From assembly GCA_946902985.2 (NCBI GenBank), contig OX336393.1, forward strand, positions 362,434,779 through 362,498,778: 64,000 nucleotides of DNA, read 5' to 3'. This document shows positions 21,519 through 31,206 of the stretch, one piece after another (positions within the stretch are counted from its first letter, which is position 1; every line of letters begins with the position of its first letter). Made by a program: the position numbers and the translations under genes. Source of the DNA: Meconema thalassinum. Its lineage: Eukaryota > Arthropoda > Insecta > Orthoptera > Tettigoniidae. The notes beneath the pieces are model-generated. The model was not told where the DNA came from. It worked only from the letters and a program-made list of their open reading frames with translations, and searched no databases.

Positions 21519-22430
21519 CGGGTCCCATGTCATCGATTTATGGCATGTTAAAAACCCTTCCACTAATTACACTTGTGTGAAGCTACATTATCCTCCCTAA
21601 ATTATTCTGCTAAGGTCCCATTCCGGTTTTGTACCGAAAATAAGGTCCTATTAACGCCAACGTACACAATTGGGGTACCTACAGGTTCCGCATAACCCCA
21701 TGTGTGCCCGAAACGCACTCACTTCCTTTTTAAATGCCTCACAATTAAATAAATACCTTTAAAAATGTACATTTACAATGGGAGCACAGTAATCTGGCGA
21801 GCCTGCCGCTAGAGCGCAGGGCAGCGCGGCGGCGGCAACCATCTGGTGGGAGTGCGGCGTACTGCTAGCGAGCCTGCCGCTAGAGTGCAGGACAGTGCGG
21901 CGGCGGCAGCCATCTGGCGGGAGCGCGGAGTACTGATAGCTACAAAGAGGTGCTGTGACAAGTACAAAATACTGTTCTACATAATTCTTTGTGTTCTTCT
22001 CATGTACATATGCCGTTTAACAACAATAAATACATCTCTTCAATATTTAAAACTTCGCTCTCCCACATTCTTCCCTACTACCCCATAAACCTACATTCAC
22101 GTTGCAAAAACTCGCACGGGCCAACTAGTAGGTTATATTTGACTAACGCTCTTAGGATCCAACATTCGTCGCCAGGAGCCGACTGCGGTGGCATCTAATA
22201 ACCAAGTTCAGAACTAGTAGTCGACGGTGGCGTTTGGTAACAAAAGTAGGAACTACTTGAAAATTGAATGTCTGCAGTCCTTACTTGAATTAAAAGCAGA
22301 TGACACACACTAATACAGTCATCACAATTAACAACGGTTATCAGACAGATTTTACACACTCTCAAAGTACACGGGGCTACATGATCCCGTTGTCGCAGCC
22401 CCTAAACTGAGTAACCAATCAACCATAACA
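21519..22430 (+). mobile_element. SINE C with tail 1, plus strand, interrupted
   Basis: The first part (21519-21595) reads GGGTCCCATGTCATCGATTT to AGTGTGTGAAGC-type text (CTTGTGTGAAGCTACATTA). The second part starts near 22120 at TAGGTTATATTTGACTAACG, continues through GGAACTACTTGAAAATTGAA, and ends in tail 1, CAGCCCCTAAACTGAGTAAC at about 22398. About 510 bp of foreign sequence separates the halves. Confidence 0.85.
21600..22115 (+). mobile_element. LTR-like insertion inside SINE C
   Basis: This segment splits SINE C. It holds a GC-rich 71-bp tandem duplication (21797-21867, 21868-21938), an AATAAA at about 22024, and a possible TG start at 21609 (TGCTAAGGTCCCATTCCGG) with an end at GCACGGGCCA. 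A solo LTR is the best guess, but no TSD or paired terminus was confirmed. The 80-codon frame at 21846-22088 is probably chance. Confidence 0.4.
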
Positions 22431-22654
22431 GATGGGAAATAAATATGGAAATAAATTATAGTTTTGATGCGTTTATGGCCCAGAGTGAACTACACCTGTT
22501 TATGTTTTGTCCAACCTCTTTCCCAACATCAACTTGAGTATTCAAGCTCGAAGATGTCCTCCACAGTAGTGGACAAAACTTTGATTACTCAAATAAGAAC
22601 ACATGGCAAGTACACATCAAAAAATATAAATCTCGTCATGCGATAAGAGTTGTT

Positions 22655-22985
22655 GTTGTTTTTAATTCATTTTAGGGACTTGGGATATATCGGTTATCAG
22701 CCTCGTCTAGTTTGGGTGAGTGTTGAACTTTTCTGATAACCTATATTTATGTGATCACGTTAGTGGTGTGTGTAACTGTATTAGAGACATGGATGAGGTA
22801 GGTGCCCCGGGACTAAGTAAAGTATTATCCTGGCATTTTCCTGGAGGGAGTGTGGAGAAGCCAGGGGGAAAACCCACACTCAAGATAGCCGCTGTCAGAC
22901 CCGGGATTTGAACCTCCAATCTCAGAAATTTCTGCAGCTTCCCATCTCGGTAGTGGTAAGATATTTGACATGCACGGCTACGTCC
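22655..22985 (-). mobile_element. SINE I (tRNA-like head) with tail-1-like end, minus strand
   Basis: On the minus strand, GATTGGAGGTTCAAATCCCG (B box) is followed by GGTCTGACAGCGGCTATCTT, GTGGGTTTTCCCCCTGGCTT and CCAGGAAAATGCCAGGATAA, then a tail 1-like end TCAGAAAAGTTCAACACTC. The same head is seen on the plus strand at 41035-41170, inside the large fold-back. Confidence 0.7.
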
Positions 22986-23029
22986 CAGGTGGTGAAGTTG
23001 GGCAGGTGTGCTAAAACCATACCCCATTG

Positions 23030-23815
23030 CAGATTACAGGTGAAGGAAAATCAGTGAGAGCCGTTGATGTAATCATCAGAGAGGCATACGAAGAAAGACG
23101 AAGGCCCTTCAGCTTCTTTAGCCAAAGCTTGTGTCAATGGTAGCGACCACTTCAGACCCCTATGAAACTTTGCTCGATCAAATAATTGACCGTCAAGGTA
23201 AAAGATTCAATATTTCTTCCAGAGAGTCATCAGAATATTCTTTGGACTCCCAGTGTTGTTATTTGAAATTAGTTTATGTTGCCAGTTAATTTGAATGTGA
23301 ACTCTGAAAGCGGTTAATGTTTGGCAGTCATTCGTTCTCAAAACTTTTCTCGTAAGGATAAATGAAAAAAAATAGTCTTTCATCATCAGCACTTGAATCC
23401 ATGAGTCTCCCAGAAAGAAACTTTAAAGGAAATGGTAAAGTATACGCACAAGTTTACTCTGTCAACAAAATAAAAAATAAATCTGCCATTCAGAAGCGGA
23501 TGTGTGTAGTTCTGCGAGACGAAGAAGAACTGGGAGAAGGTCTTAGTTTGAAGGGGAACAAACACACATTCTCTTTGAATAACCACAGCATCACATAGAA
23601 ACGATGTCAATGTTTACTAGTGCAGACTTCACGACTTCAACGTTCTATATGCAAATAGGAACAAATTACTTCTGTTTTCCGCTTGGTTCCTCTCCATTGA
23701 ATTTCAATATTCGATGCTTCTTCCACTCCCAGTCACAAAATAACTTCTCTGCTCAATTCTCTTGGTATAATCAAGGATTTCAACACATTCACTGTCTTAA
23801 ATATATTCTGTATCT
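23030..23815. other. no gene recognised
   Basis: Short frames on both strands (23362-23598 plus, 23386-23610 minus) overlap each other and show no motif. I do not support a gene here. Confidence 0.4.
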
Positions 23816-23819
23816 CCAC

Positions 23820-24190
23820 TGGCTGCGGTGGCCGACAGCACGAACGCACTACCTCGTGCCTAACTGGTATCAGGAGAGCGTGGGTTCGAATTCCACCTTG
23901 GTCGTCCTGAAAAGGGTTTTCCGTGGTTTCCAATTTTCACCACCAGGCAAATGCCGGGACGTTTCTTTTTAGTAGGTTTACTGCTGGCTTCTTTCCTACT
24001 CCCTTTCCTAACCTTTCCTTCATTAAACCCAAGTTACCGGTTGCCTGAACGAACGGCCTGTCACCATCCCCAGTTGTATCTGCTGATAAAGTGTGTCGAA
24101 CTCTAAGACACTGTCCTTGCGACGGTAGAGGAATGATCCCTCACTGAGTCCATGGGTGAAGCTGAGCTTTAAGGATAAACAATTATTATT
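23820..24190 (+). mobile_element. SINE, head D with tail 4
   Basis: Head TGGCTGCGGTGGCCGACAGC with GTGGGTTCGAATTCCACCTT (B box), central GGGTTTTCCGTGGTTTCCAA and CAGGCAAATGCCGGGACG. Tail 4 follows: CATCCCCAGTTGTATCTGCT, ACTGTCCTTGCGACGGTAGA, CCCTCACTGAGTCCATGGGT. Tail 4 is also on head D'' at 37065-37535 and 39167-39663. Confidence 0.82.
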
Positions 24191-24194
24191 AATC

Positions 24195-24440
24195 ATAATA
24201 ATAACATACTGTTATTGGTTTCACATCCCCTTTAACTAGATGCTTTTAGAGACGACGGGGTGCCGGAATTTTAACACCGAATGAGACTTTTTACGTGCCA
24301 GTAAATTTACTGAGAGTTCTCCCTCGCGTTTGCACAGCCTCAAGTGCCAACTGACTGCGCTAGGGTTCGATCCTGCAACCTTGGGATTGAAAAACAGAAT
24401 GAATTGGCAATGCCAGACATTGATTTTAGAACTTAAAAGA
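24195..24440 (-). mobile_element. SINE G, minus strand
   Basis: On the plus strand: GGTTTCACATCCCCTTTAAC, GACGACGGGGTGCCGGAATT, ACGTGCCAGTAAATTTACTG, CGCGTTTGCACAGCCTCAAG, then the reverse B box GGTTCGATCCTGCAACCTTG. The head lies at the right end (minus orientation). Confidence 0.82.
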
Positions 24441-24471
24441 TTCATTCTGGTTCCGTATTGATAAATTAATT

Positions 24472-24753
24472 AGTATAAACAGGCTAAAGGTTCCGTCTGT
24501 TCAAAACTTTTATTAAATCTGATCACTGTGTGGTCATTAGTGGGACATGTTTCGGGCCCTAATTAGTACAGGATTCAATTTTAAGGGAATTTTCAGTGTT
24601 ACGCCAAACAATTATCTTGCATCGTTTTCTGTCATATCGGTTGATGAAGGGGCCAACACTATTAATTACGCCTCGAAACATGTCCCACTAATGACCACAC
24701 AGTGATCAGATTTAATAAAAGTATTGATCAGGCGGAACCTTTAACCTTTTTAT
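24472..24753. repeat. 280-bp inverted repeat with ~95-bp arms
   Basis: The left arm (about 24472-24566) reads TAGTATAAACAGGCTAAAGG to GACATGTTTCGGGCCCTAAT. Its reverse complement occurs at about 24660-24753, from ATTAATTACGCCTCGAAACA to GGCGGAACCTTTAACCTTTT and TATACTA. Arm identity looks high over TTCCGTCTGTTCAAAACTTT and GATCACTGTGTGGTCATTAG. The loop is about 90 bp. The right arm contains a hammerhead-like motif (see findings). It may be a MITE or a fold-back derived from a Penelope-type terminal repeat; not proven. Confidence 0.9.
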
Positions 24754-24769
24754 ACTAATACCTAACATA

Positions 24770-25065
24770 TTTCCTTGAAGATGGCCAGGATTCGATTCCC
24801 AACTCTGTCTTGTATACATCTTGATAGATGGTTTGTCAGTCGCTATAGCACATTTGAGAAGTGTGATGGGTTCACATCCTACTCTCGGCCATCCTAGAAA
24901 TGGTCTCCGTGGTTTCCCAAAGTAAAGTTGGATCACAGCTGTCTCCTCTCAAATCTTAGTACATGCACTAATACGGTCACTACAATTACGCAGGATATCT
25001 GATAGATTCCACACACATTCAAGTGCATGAGCTGATGACCATGAAGTAACAAGCCCTAAAATAAA
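24770..25065 (+). mobile_element. SINE, head E with tail 1
   Basis: Two B-box-like stretches, CAGGATTCGATTCCCAACTC and GATGGGTTCACATCCTACTC, are followed by GGCCATCCTAGAAATGGTCT, CCGTGGTTTCCCA and tail 1 (TAGTACATGCACTAATACGG, CACACACATTCAAGTGCATG). Confidence 0.78.
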
Positions 25066-25271
25066 CAACAATGAATCTCACGGGTCGTCTTTGTTCAAAG
25101 TTTATTCACCAATGTTTTGCCAAGCAAACATGCTATCAAAATCATCCGTATTGATAGTTTTTCTCGACAATCGTATCACAAGATTGGAATTGTTAATTAA
25201 GACGTCATTCTTTTGCAAAATCGATTCAAGAGTTTTTAAATAAGTTGATGCATTTCTTAATTAATGTATTT

Positions 25272-25560
25272 TTCAAGACCACCTCGTAATGTAGCTGACA
25301 GCGTTTTTGGCTGCCGCCCCAGAGCTTCGGGTTAGATTCCCATCGCAGCAATCTTGGAAGACGATATCCGTGGTTTCCCACTTTAAGTCTAGGATAATTC
25401 CGGGATGGTTCCTAACTTAAGACTGTGGCTGTCTCTTTCCCTATTCTCATCTGAATTACAAATACTGCCTTCATAATATCACCCAGACCAATTTACAGAC
25501 ACACCCATGTACATGGGTTACATGATCACGAAGTCGCAATGCCCCAAAATCAATCAACAA
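25272..25560 (+). mobile_element. SINE, head E with tail 1
   Basis: A-box-like TAGCTGACAGCG, B box TTCGGGTTAGATTCCCATCG, central CCGTGGTTTCCCACTTTAAG, GGGATGGTTCCTAACTTAAG and tail 1 CTGAATTACAAATACTGCCT to ACATGGGTTACATGATCACG. Confidence 0.82.
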
Positions 25561-25649
25561 CAAAATTGTGTTCAATCTTTGCCCGGTTAATGCATGTAAG
25601 ATAATTCGCAAAAATGATTGCTCTTAAAAGTAGCGACATTTTACAATTT

Positions 25650-25791
25650 AATTCGGTGACGTAGTCGGTGGCATGCTGAACTGCTATGCCCAGCCGAACT
25701 CGTCGGATGTTTAAGAGCGTTAAAATCCTTCAGTACGCCTTCGTTTGGAGGGGAAGTAAAACTGGCAGGCCAATGTCATAGATTTATGTAT

Positions 25792-25878
<87 letters not shown>

Positions 25879-26335
25879 TAGTATGATGCTAACGCAATAA
25901 AGAAAACAAAGACATGAATACAGTGTCACAAACATCCGAACAATATGACAACAAGACAGAAAACTATTAAAGTTGAAAATATCATAAATCTACATCCAGT
26001 CTATTTAACCAATTCAATGCTATAGATGTATAGCATAAAAAGAACCTACCTCTACAATTGGTAGTGTGTAGATATTTGTGTAGGTTATTTGGTTTAGAAT
26101 CGCTCTATCAAGTTCCGACGTTTGCCGCTGGGTGACAGTGTCAGTGACAGTGGTGTCTGATAGCGAATTTTGGAACTACTTGAAATTGAACTTTCGTACA
26201 TCTTCATTCATTTCATCTCTCAATAACTCCTCTCGTGAGGTTGACGTCAGAAAGGGCATCCGGCAGTAGAAATCATCAGCCACGTGGAATTTCATCACAT
26301 CTCATCTCCGACCCATTTGGAAGCAGGATTAATAA
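25650..26335 (+). mobile_element. SINE C joined to tail 2, with an internal insertion
   Basis: Head AATTCGGTGACGTAGTCGGT with GGCATGCTGAACTGCTATGC and the body CGTCGGATGTTTAAGAGCGT. It is broken at ATGTCATAGATTTATG by a (TTTA)n array and about 135 bp of unrelated DNA (25786-26015), resuming at ATGCTATAGATGTATAGC. The near-copy at the break looks like an old TSD. The body ends GGAACTACTTGAAATTGAAC and switches to tail 2: CATTTCATCTCTCAATAACT, GAGGTTGACGTCAGAAAGGG, CATCCGGCAGTAG and TTAATAAGGGGTGCACATAG. Confidence 0.85.
25786..25878. repeat. (TTTA)n microsatellite
   Basis: About 23 tetramer units with no visible interruption. It forms one end of the insertion in SINE C, possibly the A-rich tail of a minus-strand retroelement fragment. 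Confidence 0.95.
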
Positions 26336-26871
26336 GGGGTGCACATAGAACTTAGTTTAATTAGTAAAAACCTCAAAAAAGGCACAAGTAACACGATTCT
26401 TCCCAACCCTGACATGAAATAACAGCAACAAGAACAAAAAAAAAGTCTTTACCATAAATTGCATTCAACATTTTGAAATCAATTACAAAATACCAAAAAA
26501 TGTACATCCATCCAATTGTTTTACTCGTCAGCCAACTGAGTTACTAAATGGGTTATTTTATCAAGCCCAGTTCAGCCAACGTGCTAATTCAGCGATAATA
26601 TCTTTAGATATTTGGCAACTACCATAATCATTTTGCTGGCGGGTACGTTATGCATATTCATATTTCACCGGATTCATTTTTAATCTGACTGCCTCATGAC
26701 TGACAGGTAGAATGCTGATTATTAAGCTACGTGGGTTATCGTGTTCACATTTTTCATTCCTCCGGGCGGTTGTCTGTTATGTGACCCCTGACGTCAACAT
26801 CTATGTGATGTAGTTTAGGATACAGAAAATTATAGTTTAAATTCTCCTTTCGAGATAAAATGGTATCATCA

Positions 26872-27027
26872 AATAGGTTGGTTGGTTGGTTCCTCAGTTT
26901 AGGGGCTGCGACAACGTGGTCATGTAGCCCGTGTACTTTGGGTGGGTGTAAAATCTATCTGATAACCGGTGCTAATTGTGATGGCTGTATTAGTGTGTGT
27001 TGTCTGTTTTTACTTCAAGTAGGACCG
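26872..27027 (-). mobile_element. SINE C tail 1 fragment, minus strand
   Basis: Starts TAGGTTGGTTGGTTGGTTCC then TCAGTTTAGGGGCTGCGACA and GTGTTGTCTGTTTTTACTTC. It is cut at CAAGTAGGAC, where the next SINE begins on the other strand. Confidence 0.82.
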
Positions 27028-27345
27028 GGTGAGTTAGCCGTGGTCGTTACGGCATGACTGCTGGCAGTCGCTCACATCTGGGAGGCGTGGAGGTTCGAAT
27101 CCCCCCGCCGGCAACCTTGAAGATGGTCTTCTGTGGTTTCCCATCTTCCTTCCAGGCAAATGCCGGGGTTGGTCCCTCACTATAGGCCACAGCCGCTAGC
27201 TTCCAACTCCTCGTCCTTACATTCCAACTTCCCTCCTTCCCTCCCCAACGGTACTTGTAGCTCACCCATTGGGTGTCCGTTTCGAAGCAGCTACAAAAAA
27301 CTGGCGAGCCGAACATGTCCTCAGACACTCCCGGCACTAAGAAAA
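27028..27345 (+). mobile_element. SINE, head D with tail 3
   Basis: Head GGGTGAGTTAGCCGTGGTCG, B box GGAGGTTCGAATCCCCCCGC, central CTGTGGTTTCCCATCTTCCT and GGCAAATGCCGGGGTTGGTC. Tail 3 is CGGTACTTGTAGCTCACCCA, GCAGCTACA, GGCGAGCCGAACATGTCCTC and AGACACTCCCGGCAC. Tail 3 is shared with SINE C at 19548-19945. Confidence 0.85.
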
Positions 27346-27404
27346 AGCCGTACGCTAAAAAAAAAACCTTCTATGGTCTGATTTTGTTGTTGTTTGATTT
27401 GAGG

Positions 27405-27650
27405 GCCTTGGACATCGTGGTCATTTAGCCTAGTGTACTTGAGTGAGTGTGGAATTTTGTCTGATAACCTGTGTTATTATGATGGCTACATTAGTGTATT
27501 TGTAGTTCAGGTGAGGAATGGGATATAAGCCTCCGTTGCCTTAAGTTAGGAACAATATCGGTATTCTCGTGGAGTTGAAGGGGGAAATCACGGAAAACCC
27601 CTTCCAGGATGGCTGAAATGGAAATGGAACCTGCTTATTTTGTCTCACGA
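27405..27650 (-). mobile_element. SINE E with tail 1, minus strand, inverted partner
   Basis: Reverse tail 1 TTGAGGGCCTTGGACATCGT and ATGGCTACATTAGTGTATTT, then TTAAGTTAGGAACAATATCG, AATCACGGAAAACCCCTTCC and GGATGGCTGAAATGG. It faces a plus-strand copy 130 bp away. Confidence 0.8.
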
Positions 27651-27779
27651 GACTGAGTGAACCCCGTTCCAACCGTTAGACCAGATTTACATTTCTTGGC
27701 AGAGCCGAAAATAAAACCGGGACGTCCAAGTCTTCGGGTACGAATTGAGACTACGGCTACGAATCTCAGAGCTGCGAAA

Positions 27780-30165
27780 AGATTCTCGGATGAGGATGAA
27801 ATGGGACATACTCCCCTGAGAAGAGAAGGGTTCCATTCCCATCTCAGCCATCCTAGAAGTTGTTTTCCTTGGTTTCCCACTTATACTCCAGGCAATTGCC
27901 GGGATTGTTCCGAACATAAGGCCACGACCACCTCCTTCCCAATCCGAACCTGAATTACAAATCGTTACACTACTACAGACATTATAATTTCATAGGTTAT
28001 CAGACATTTTCTATATATATAGACTACAAGCTGTACCCGGCATGCGTTGCAATGCCAATCAAAGAAAGTGTAGGCGTTGAAATTCTGTTTCTTGAAGTGA
28101 TTTTGGATACACAACATGTTTTTCAATTTCCGTTCACTGCCTCTAAGCTATCGTAAAATGGTTTTTCTAATTTAGAATCATTCGTGGGAGCGTGCACAAC
28201 AACTTTCAAAACTTTCATCACGATCGGATGAATGGCATATGAACGTATACGGGAGTTTGTTTGAACGATTCGTGCGCTGTCACTCATTTGTTGATTCTAC
28301 TCATACGCTTCCTACTTGAGAAATGGATTTACTAAGTCGAAACCCTACCCTGGCGTGTACACTCATCAAGGTTTCATCACAATCGAAGAAGGTTATATGA
28401 ACGCATAGGGGATTTTGTTGAAACGCTTCGCGCGTCGTCACCCATTTGTTGCATATACTCGTGTGCTACCTATTGTGAAATGGATTTACTAAGTCGAAAC
28501 CCTCCCCTGGCGTGTACACAATAACTCATCAATGTTTCATCGCAATCGGATGAATGGTATATGCACGTATACGGGGCTTTCTTAAAACGATTCGTGCGCT
28601 GTCACTCATTTGTTGAATCTACTCGTGCGCTACCTATTGAGAAATGTATTACTAAGTCGAAGTCCTTCCCTGGCGTGTACACAATAACTCATCAAGGTTT
28701 CATCGCAATCGAAGAAGGTTATATGAACGCAATAGGGGATTTTGTTGAAACGCTTCGCGCGTCGTCACCCATTTGTTGCACCTACTCTTGCGCTACTTAT
28801 TGTGAAATTGATTTACTAAGTCGAGACCCTTCACTGGCGTGTACACAATAACTGATCAATGTTTCATCGCAATCGGATGAATAATATATGAACGCATACC
28901 GGATTTTGTTTAAACGATTCGCACCCCGTCACTCATTTGTTGAATCTACTCGTGCGCTACCTACTGTAAAATGTATTTACTAAGTTAGAAACCGTCACAT
29001 AAGTGTCCACAGCATCTCACCCAAGTTTCATCGCTATCGGACTAATGGGATATGAAGGCATAGGGGACTGTATTGAAACGCTCCGCGTGTCGTCGTTCAT
29101 TTGTCGAATCTACTCGTGTGCTACCTACTGTGAAATGTATTTACTAAGCCAGAAACCTTCCTTGGTGTGTCCACCATATTTCACCCAATTTTCACCGCTA
29201 ACGGCAGAATGCTATATGACCTTATACGGGACTTTGTTGAAACGCTTCGCATGTCGTCCCTCATTTGTTGAATCTATTTGTGCGCTGCCTATTGTATAGT
29301 GGATTTACTAAGGCAGAAACCTTCCATGATGTGTACACAATATCTCACCCAAGTTGCATAGCTATCGGACGAATGGTTTATGAATGCATACGGGACTTGT
29401 TTGAAACTCTTCGCGTGTCGTCGCTCATTTGTTGATTCTACTCTTGCGCTAAGTATTGTGATATGGATGTACTCAGCCAGAAACCTTCCATGGAGTGTAC
29501 ACAACATCTCACCAAAGTTTCATCGCTATCGGATGAATGGTAAATGACCTTATATGGGACTTTGTTGAAATGCTTCGCGCGTCGTAGCTCATTTGTTGAA
29601 TCTACTCGTGCGCTGCCTATTGTAAAGTGGATGTACTAAGCCAGAAAATTTCCCTGCAGTGTACACAACATTTTACGCAAGTTTCATAGCTATCGGACGA
29701 ATGGTATATGAATGCATACGGGACTTTGTTGAAACGCTTTGCGTGTCGTCGCTCATTTGTTGAATCTACTCGTGCGCTATCTACAGTGAAATGTATTCAC
29801 TAATTTTGAAACCTTCACGTAAGTGTACACAACATCTCACCCAAGTTTCATTGCTATCGGACGGATGGTATATGAACACATACGGGACTTTCTTGAAACG
29901 CTTCGCGCATCGTCGCTCATTTGTTGAATCTACGCGTGCGCTACCTATTGTAAAATGGATTTACTAAGTCAGAAGCCTTCCTTGGAGTGTACTCAACATT
30001 TCACCCAAGTTTCATCGCAATCGGACGAATGGTATATGAACGCATAGGAGACATACATACAGACAAACTATTCGTAACATTGATTTTTATATATATAGAT
30101 ATGTTTACACCTCCAAAGTACACGGGGCTAATTGACCACGATGTCTAAGCCCCTCAAATGAAACA
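27780..30165 (+). mobile_element. SINE E with tail 1, split by a Helitron
   Basis: The left part (27780-28020) has GGGTTCCATTCCCATCTCAG, CTTGGTTTCCCACTTATACT, GGCAATTGCCGGGATTGTTC and tail 1 up to GGTTATCAGACATTTTC. Tail 1 resumes at 30101 with TTTACACCTCCAAAGTACAC, GGGGCTAATTGACCACGATG and AAGCCCCTCAAATG. The 2.08 kb between is the Helitron. Confidence 0.85.
28024..30100 (-). mobile_element. Helitron, non-autonomous, built of a 163-bp satellite
   Basis: On the minus strand the 5' end is TCTATATATATAAAAATCAA, preceded by A (plus-strand T at 30101). The 3' end is GCATGCCGGGTACAGCTTGT then AG followed by T. It resembles the other Helitron 3' end in the window (CGGGTAC, AGCT, AGT), though its last four bases do not match the strict CTRR rule. 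About eleven tandem units fill it, with landmarks GAAACGCTTCGCG(C/T)GTCGT or the variant AACGATTCGTGCGCTGTCA at about 28264, 28421, 28584, 28747, 28912, 29075, 29239, 29402, 29567, 29729 and 29894. The mean spacing is 163 bp. No coding for Rep/helicase is present; frames of 60-98 codons are repeats of chance frames in the satellite. Confidence 0.82.
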
Positions 30166-30364
30166 AGTCTCAAGTTGATGAGGAAAAATTGCTTGGATTC
30201 TAGAGCCTGTTGTAAGATTGACCATGAGAAAATTCCATTCTTGATGGTGTTTGCTTCACGACCAAAACGTGTCATCCTTGTACCCTCTGCGCTCTCTTGT
30301 AATCTGTGCATAATATTAATCAACCACACGTTTCTCCATCGGTAGCGTCTTATAATTCATTCCA

Positions 30365-30815
30365 AATTCGTGTTATCCGACCGAAATCGTCGGATTTCTA
30401 AGAGCGTTAAAATCCCTCAGTATGCCTTCCTTTGGAGAGGAAGTAAAGCCGGCGGGCTCATGTCATGGCATGTAAAAGAAACTTCCCCTTACTTCAAATG
30501 TGTGAAACTAAATTAATGGGTTAGATTTGATTAACGCTCTATTAAGTTTCAACGTTCGTTGTGAGGTGCCGGTTGCGGTGGCATCTAGTAGCCAAGTTTG
30601 CAGCTAGGTGTCGTTGACGGTAGCATTTGATAGCAAAAGTAGGAACTACTTGAAATTGAATGTCTGCAGTCCTTACCTGAATTACAGATAACACATACTA
30701 ATACTGCCATCACAATAAACACCGGTTATCACACATATTCTACACACTTCCAAAGTACACAGGGATACGTGACCGACTTGTCGCAGCCCCTAAGTGTGGA
30801 ACCAATCAACCAACT
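30365..30815 (+). mobile_element. SINE C with tail 1, head mostly lost
   Basis: Starts CCGACCGAAATCGTCGGATT, then AGAGCGTTAAAATCCCTCAG, GAGGAAGTAAAGCCGGCGGG, GGAACTACTTGAAATTGAAT, TGCAGTCCTTACCTGAATTA and CGCAGCCCCTAAGTGTGGAA. Useful as a consensus for the C body. Confidence 0.88.
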
Positions 30816-30890
30816 AAAATTCGTGTTAATTTACTTAAAACTTATCAATTAATACCCGTACGTTTCCTTTGCCTTGTACTCCAACACCGA

Positions 30891-31206
30891 ACTTTTGTTC
30901 TTGTTCTTGTTCTTGTTTTTGTTTTTGTTTTTGTTTTTGTTTTTGTTTTTGTTATTGTTATTGTTATTGTTATTGTTATTGTTATTGTTATTGTTATTGT
31001 TTTTGTTTTTGTTTTTGTTTTTGTTTTTGTTTTTGTTTTTGTTTTTGTTTTTGTTTTTGTTTTTGTTTTTGTTTTTGTTTTTGTTTTTGTTTTTGTTTTT
31101 GTTTTTGTTTTTGTTTTTGTTTTTGTTTTTGTTTTTGTTTTTGTTTTTGTTTTTGTTTTTGTTTTTGTTTTTGTTTTTGTTTTTGTTTTTGTTTTTGTTT
31201 TTATTA
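30891..31206. repeat. hexanucleotide array with variant blocks
   Basis: About 316 bp of TTGTTN hexamers in blocks: three TTGTTC, then about five TTGTTT, then about nine TTGTTA, then roughly thirty-plus TTGTTT. Because the unit is a multiple of three, two plus-strand frames stay open as FCFC- and LFLF-type proteins; these are artefacts. Confidence 0.97.

Noticed and set aside
28160..30050. CRISPR-like array of regular repeats
   Set aside because: Repeats are 163 bp, contiguous and without unique spacers; the context is eukaryotic.
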